From positions 1 through 11,024 of the forward strand of contig WREB01000018.1 in assembly GCA_009779525.1 (NCBI GenBank): a DNA stretch of 11,024 nucleotides. Direction: 5' to 3'. This document shows, in pieces, positions 8,011 through 11,024 of the stretch. Below the pieces are notes generated by a model. The model saw only the letters and a list, made by a program, of their open reading frames with translations. It ran no database searches and was not told the DNA's origin. How positions within the stretch are numbered: position 1 is the first letter of the stretch; each line of letters opens with the position of its first letter. The stretch is from Defluviitaleaceae bacterium. Lineage in GTDB: Bacteria; Bacillota_A; Clostridia; Lachnospirales; WQUN01. A program made the position numbers and the translations under genes.

Positions 8011-9114
8011 CTAATTATTTTTTTCCGGCTCGGTGTCTTCGTATTTTTTCGCGAGCTCGTCTGTCTGCCCGTCGCCGAACGTCTCGAGCTTCGAGTTAAG
8101 AATCCTTTCGGTCTGCTCGGCCTCTAGGTTTTTTTGCGCCTTGGACTTGCTCCACCAGTTGTATAGGACGATGACAATTATAAAGATTCCGCCGATTATT
8201 AAAATCACCGGAATCGGCGAGGATTCGACCGACATTATCCGGTCCGCCGAGTCCTTGAAAAGCTTGCTTACGAATTCGTCGTTCGAAATGTTATCCTGGT
8301 AATAATACCGGATTAAGAAAGCGTTGAAAATTTCGAGCGCCTCGGCGTCGATCACGGAAGCCGCGGCCCATCCCGTCACGTTCCAGGCCAGGCATTCGAC
8401 GTAATTGTTTTCGACAAGCACGATCAGCAGATGCGCCTCGTCGTCGAAAAGCCTGTCGTAGACTTCGTTTGCGAAGCGGTCGAGCTCGCCGTCGGTCGGC
8501 TCGAACGAACCGAATACGGAGTCCGTTATGTATAGGTGCGGCTGCACCCCCGTCACGCTATAAAAATGGCGCATTCCGGAAACCGCTTTTGAATTGCTGT
8601 TGATAAAACGGACTTCGTCGGTGATGAAATCCGTCTGCCTCGCCTGGCCGGAAGGGAGCGGCTCGCGCTTGACCGTAGAAACGGGGACGCCGCCCATATT
8701 GCCCGAAGACGAGGAGCAGGACGAAACGCCCTGCGACATGAACAAAAGCAGTAAAAACACGATGACAAGCGGAAACATCAGCATGCCCATGGAGACGCCG
8801 AAGCAACCCCCGCCGCGTCCGTAATGCACGGTCCTGCGGCGCGGCCAAAAAACGAAATGCGGGCCGTAGTGCCGCCTGTGGTGTCCGTGATGCGGGCGGA
8901 CGCCCGCACCCGTGGGCCTGCTTGATATCCCGGGCCCCCTCGTGCCTATCCCGGACGGGCCGCGCCCGACCGACGTCCCGGGCCCGCGGCTTCCAAGCCC
9001 GCCCGACGGCCTGCTTCCAAGCCCGCCGGACGAACGGCTTCCGCCGAACCCACCCGATTGGCGGCCGCCGCCGAAACTTCCGCCCGAACTTCTACCTCCG
9101 CCTCCCCGAGCCAT
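8011..9114 (-). CDS. TPM-domain membrane protein with Gly/Ser/Arg-rich N-terminal tail
   Basis: From ATG 9114 the protein has 367 residues. Residues 1-75 are low-complexity Gly/Ser/Arg/Pro repeats, followed by a His-rich, basic stretch (PHHGHHRRHYGPHF at about 74-87). Residues about 106-128 form a first membrane helix (MLMFPLVIVFLLLLF). Residues about 155-295 look like a TPM (YgcG-type) domain, including LYITDSVFG, LDRFANEVYDRLFDDEAHLLIVLV and NYVECLAW split over neighbouring strands. A second membrane helix is at about 300-318, then a charged tail of about 48 residues. The basic N-tail predicts both ends in the cytoplasm and the TPM domain outside. ATG 9114 is preferred to the GTG at 9120 because GGGG at 9125-9122 leaves 7 nt to the ATG and only 1 nt to the GTG. 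It lies 27 bases after glyA and 15 before pspA. Enzyme activity is unknown; TPM domains have been linked to phosphatase activity and to membrane-protein quality control. Confidence 0.82.
   Translation of the reverse strand: MARGGGGRSSGGSFGGGRQSGGFGGSRSSGGLGSRPSGGLGSRGPGTSVGRGPSGIGTRGPGISSRPTGAGVRPHHGHHRRHYGPHFVFWPRRRTVHYGRGGGCFGVSMGMLMFPLVIVFLLLLFMSQGVSSCSSSSGNMGGVPVSTVKREPLPSGQARQTDFITDEVRFINSNSKAVSGMRHFYSVTGVQPHLYITDSVFGSFEPTDGELDRFANEVYDRLFDDEAHLLIVLVENNYVECLAWNVTGWAAASVIDAEALEIFNAFLIRYYYQDNISNDEFVSKLFKDSADRIMSVESSPIPVILIIGGIFIIVIVLYNWWSKSKAQKNLEAEQTERILNSKLETFGDGQTDELAKKYEDTEPEKNN
8989..9027 (-). repeat. 24-nt period direct repeat in the Gly-rich tail coding region
   Basis: The 15-base text GCTTCCAAGCCCGCC (as read on the + strand) occurs at 8989-9003 and 9013-9027, 24 bases apart. 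It encodes repeated GGLGSR units of the TPM protein's N-terminal tail. The period is a whole number of codons, so gain or loss of a unit would keep the frame. Confidence 0.7.
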
Positions 9115-9141
9115 TCCCACACCCCTTTTTTAGTAGCTTTA

Positions 9142-10380
9142 TTATTCGTATAACGGGAACCTGCTCATTATCCCGCCTACCAAATCCTTCGCCTTCTCGC
9201 GCGTCCCCTCGTAATCGTCGACGACCATCGAAATTATTCCGGCGATCTCGCGCATTTCGGCTTCCTTAAGCCCGCGCGTAGTGACCGCTGGCGTTCCGAG
9301 CCTTATCCCGCTTGTGACCGCGGGTTTCTTCGGGTCGAACGGCACCGCGTTCTTGTTGCATGTGATGCCGACGGCGTCGAATATAGTTTCCGTTTTTTTG
9401 CCGGTAATCCCTTTGTTTTGAAGGTCCACTAGCATCAGGTGGATGTCGGTTCCGCCCGAAACTAAATTAAATCCGCGCTCAGTCAACCCCGCGGCCAGCG
9501 CCTTCGCGTTTTTTATGACCTGGCCGCTGTATTCCTTGAAACCCTCGCCTAGCGCTTCCTTGAACGCGACGGCTTTCGCCGCGATTATATGCATGAGCGG
9601 CCCGCCCTGTATTCCCGGAAAAAGCGCCTTGTCTATCGCGGCGGCGTATTCTTCCTTGCAGAGGATCAGCCCGCCGCGCGGGCCGCGCAGCGTCTTGTGC
9701 GTAGTCGAAGTCACGTAATGCGCGTACGGGACAGGGCTCGGGTGATGTCCGGTCGCGACGAGGCCCGCTATGTGGGCCATGTCGACCATCAGGCACGCGC
9801 CGACTTCGTCCGCAATTTCTCTGCAGCGCTTAAAGTCGATCGCGCGCGGGTAGGCGCTGGCGCCCGCTAAAAGCATTTTCGGCCTGTGGGCTTTGGCCGC
9901 GTCGCGCATCTTGCCGTAATCGATCAATCCGGTTTCACGGTCGACGCCGTACGGGACTATCTTAAAATATTTGCCGGATATGTTTACCGGGCTTCCGTGC
10001 GAAAGGTGCCCCCCGTGCGAAAGGTCCATGCTGAGTATCACGTCGCCCGGATCAAGCGCCGCGAAGAAGACCGCCATGTTCGCCTGCGCGCCCGAATGCG
10101 CCTGCACGTTCGCGTGCTCGGCGTTAAAGAGCGCCTTTGCGCGGTCGACAGCTAGCCGTTCGGCGATATCCACCGCGTAGCAGCCGCCGTAATAGCGCTT
10201 GCCGGGATAGCCTTCGGCGTATTTGTTCGTGAGCGGGGAACCCATCGCCGCGAGGACCGCCTTCGAAACGAAGTTTTCGGACGCGATCAATTCGATATGC
10301 GTCCGCTGGCGATCGAGCTCAAGCCTTATCGCCTCGGCGATTTCGGGGTCCGCCGTCAGGATTTCGTTAAAATCGTAAAT
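9142..10380 (-). CDS. glyA: Serine hydroxymethyltransferase, apparently with an ATT start codon
   Basis: A PLP enzyme that interconverts serine and glycine and charges tetrahydrofolate with a one-carbon unit. From codon 10380 it has 412 residues, the normal length. Visible motifs: [11 protein letters not shown] (29-39), [15 protein letters not shown] (52-66), HSGAQAN (95-101), [12 protein letters not shown] (122-133), VDMAHIAG (199-206), PLP-binding Lys229 in [14 protein letters not shown], and SGIRLGTPA with Arg360 near the C-terminus. Lys229 has the same number as in E. coli GlyA, which supports this start. The conserved N-terminal arm reads [17 protein letters not shown] and continues to IELIAS, yet no ATG, GTG or TTG occurs between the upstream stop TAA (10416-10414) and the TTG at 10290 inside IELIAS. 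The ATT at 10380-10378, 8 nt after GGAGG, is the best start. The gene is followed 27 bases later by the TPM gene and then pspA, probably one operon. Confidence 0.93.
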   Translation of the reverse strand: MYDFNEILTADPEIAEAIRLELDRQRTHIELIASENFVSKAVLAAMGSPLTNKYAEGYPGKRYYGGCYAVDIAERLAVDRAKALFNAEHANVQAHSGAQANMAVFFAALDPGDVILSMDLSHGGHLSHGSPVNISGKYFKIVPYGVDRETGLIDYGKMRDAAKAHRPKMLLAGASAYPRAIDFKRCREIADEVGACLMVDMAHIAGLVATGHHPSPVPYAHYVTSTTHKTLRGPRGGLILCKEEYAAAIDKALFPGIQGGPLMHIIAAKAVAFKEALGEGFKEYSGQVIKNAKALAAGLTERGFNLVSGGTDIHLMLVDLQNKGITGKKTETIFDAVGITCNKNAVPFDPKKPAVTSGIRLGTPAVTTRGLKEAEMREIAGIISMVVDDYEGTREKAKDLVGGIMSRFPLYE

Positions 10381-10393
10381 TTGAATCCCCTCC
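10378..10393 (-). promoter_or_regulatory. Ribosome binding site and probable ATT start of glyA
   Basis: On the minus strand GGAGGGG occupies 10393-10387. The GGAGG core (10393-10389) is followed by 8 nt and then ATT at 10380-10378. Another in-frame ATT at 10386 is only 2 nt after the core, too close. The position fits the family N-terminus exactly, so this site decides the start even though the codon is unusual. Confidence 0.65.
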
Positions 10394-10412
10394 GGAAATA
10401 TATACGCCCCGC

Positions 10413-10440
10413 ATTATAGCAAAGTTACGCAGCCATTAAA
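10413..10440 (-). promoter_or_regulatory. Extended -10 promoter of glyA (and probably the glyA-TPM-pspA operon)
   Basis: On the minus strand TGCTATAAT (10421-10413) is an extended -10 box, TGnTATAAT. A weak -35 candidate TTTAAT lies at 10440-10435 with a 16-base spacer. Transcription should start near 10406-10404, giving a leader of roughly 25 nt before the ATT codon and no room for a riboswitch. I found no other promoter before the TPM or pspA genes, whose upstream gaps are 27 and 15 bases. Confidence 0.7.
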
Positions 10441-10458
10441 ATGCGCCCGACTGCGCGC

Positions 10459-10487
10459 TGTATAAATGGCGCGCGCCGTGTTATATT
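10459..10487 (+). promoter_or_regulatory. Possible promoter of the ThuA-like gene with a GC palindrome in the spacer
   Basis: TATATT (10482-10487) could be a -10 box; the -35 region at 17 bases (TGTATA, 10459-10464) is poor. Between them lies GGCGCGCGCC (10468-10477), a perfect 10-bp palindrome that could be an operator. The leader to the TTG start would be about 27 nt. This is a weak call resting on position and a single good hexamer. Confidence 0.3.
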
Positions 10488-10520
10488 TATGTCGCTAAAC
10501 ACAGTCCGGGGGGATGGAAG

Positions 10521-11024
10521 TTGCGAAAGCTAAACGTAACCGTTTGGAATGAAAACGAAGGCAGGGGAGAGCACGACGCATACGAATCCGGAATGAACGC
10601 CGCGATCGTTGATTTTTTAAATAGCTCGGGCGAGTTCGGAAAACTTCGGGCGGCTTCGCTGCCGCAGCCGGAGCACGGGCTTAGCGACGAAGTCCTAAAC
10701 GATACCGACGTGCTTCTATGGTGGGGCCATTCGCTGCACCAACTCGTTTCGGACGGGATCGTCGAAAAAGTGCGGGCCCGAATTCTTGGCGGGATGGGAT
10801 TCATACCGTTGCATTCCGCGCACGCCTCGAAAATTTTCATGAAGCTTATGGGAACGCATACGGACAGGCTGCGCTGGAGGGACGCCGGCGAAAGGGAGCG
10901 AGTATGGAAGATTGCGTACGGGCATCCGATCGCGGAAGGAGCGCCGGATTATTTCGACATTCCGCGCTCCGAAATGTACGGCGAACATTTTCACATACCG
11001 ACGCCCGACGAATTGATATTAGTA
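10521..11024 (+). CDS. ThuA-like (trehalose utilisation family) protein, N-terminal part
   Basis: An open frame of 168 codons that runs off the window; the family is usually about 240-250 residues, so roughly a third is missing. Motifs: VTVWNEN (6-12), a strand ending LLWWGH (65-70), PLHSAHASKIF (96-106), GHPIAEG (134-140) and EMYGEHF (151-157). These match ThuA-like proteins, which adopt a class I glutamine amidotransferase-like fold and are linked to trehalose or other disaccharide catabolism. The biochemical role is not settled, and no sugar transporter or dehydrogenase partner is visible within the window. The start is TTG 10521: it gives the expected N-terminus RKLNVTVWNE, has a G-rich Shine-Dalgarno (GGGGGG, 10508-10513) 7 nt upstream, and no in-frame ATG lies nearby. 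The ATG at 10514 is in another frame and stops after 12 codons. The gene is divergent from glyA. Confidence 0.85.
   Translation, partial: MRKLNVTVWNENEGRGEHDAYESGMNAAIVDFLNSSGEFGKLRAASLPQPEHGLSDEVLNDTDVLLWWGHSLHQLVSDGIVEKVRARILGGMGFIPLHSAHASKIFMKLMGTHTDRLRWRDAGERERVWKIAYGHPIAEGAPDYFDIPRSEMYGEHFHIPTPDELILV

Noticed and set aside
8709..8745. Lipobox-like VSSC after the first membrane helix of the TPM protein
   Set aside because: The helix is preceded by more than 100 residues, unlike the short n-region of lipoprotein signal peptides; a membrane anchor is the simpler reading.
10489..10533. 14-codon plus-strand frame overlapping the ThuA-gene start
   Set aside because: Its ATG is only 2 bases past the putative -10 box and it overlaps the TTG start in another frame, so it does not share the aspS/lexA mini-ORF layout and probably would not be transcribed from its ATG.

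Overview
The window looks like chromosomal DNA from a Gram-positive lineage (Bacillota, probably an uncultured member of Clostridia). The evidence is a HemZ-type radical SAM protein next to hisS, two operators upstream of lexA that resemble the Gram-positive SOS box (GAAC-N4-GTT), strong GGAGG-type ribosome binding sites, and a PspA gene paired with a TPM-domain membrane protein gene. The assignment comes from gene content and motifs read by eye; no search was run.

Left part (1-3268, + strand): the 3' end of a rel (p)ppGpp synthetase/hydrolase gene, then hemZ starting three bases later, then hisS overlapping the end of hemZ. This is a tight translationally coupled run. A convergent gene for an amidohydrolase of the TIM-barrel metal-dependent hydrolase superfamily follows (3305-4602, - strand). 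It is interrupted by a single-base frameshift at about 4342-4344.

Middle (4719-7298, + strand): aspS has its own near-consensus sigma-A promoter. lexA follows, with a promoter that carries two SOS-box-like operators 21 bp apart. Both genes have a 27-30 nt mini-ORF whose AUG lies almost exactly at the predicted transcription start, which runs through the gene's own ribosome binding site and stops 1-2 nt before the real start codon. A GC-rich hairpin flanked by A and T tracts closes lexA and can also serve the convergent operon.

Right part (10380 down to 7312, - strand): glyA, a TPM-domain membrane protein with a long Gly/Ser/Arg/His-rich N-terminal tail, and pspA are closely spaced and probably form one operon. 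It would be read from an extended -10 promoter upstream of glyA. glyA has no ATG, GTG or TTG where its conserved N-terminus requires one; the best start is an ATT codon 8 nt after a GGAGG. Divergent from glyA, a ThuA-like gene starts at a TTG codon and runs off the window.

Most of the window is core metabolism and translation (stringent response, His and Asp tRNA charging, SOS control, one-carbon metabolism). I found no phage, CRISPR, transposon or tRNA gene and no clear new multi-gene system. The observations most worth following are the ATT start of glyA, the paired leaderless mini-ORFs in front of aspS and lexA, the frameshifted amidohydrolase between hisS and aspS, and the TPM-PspA pair.
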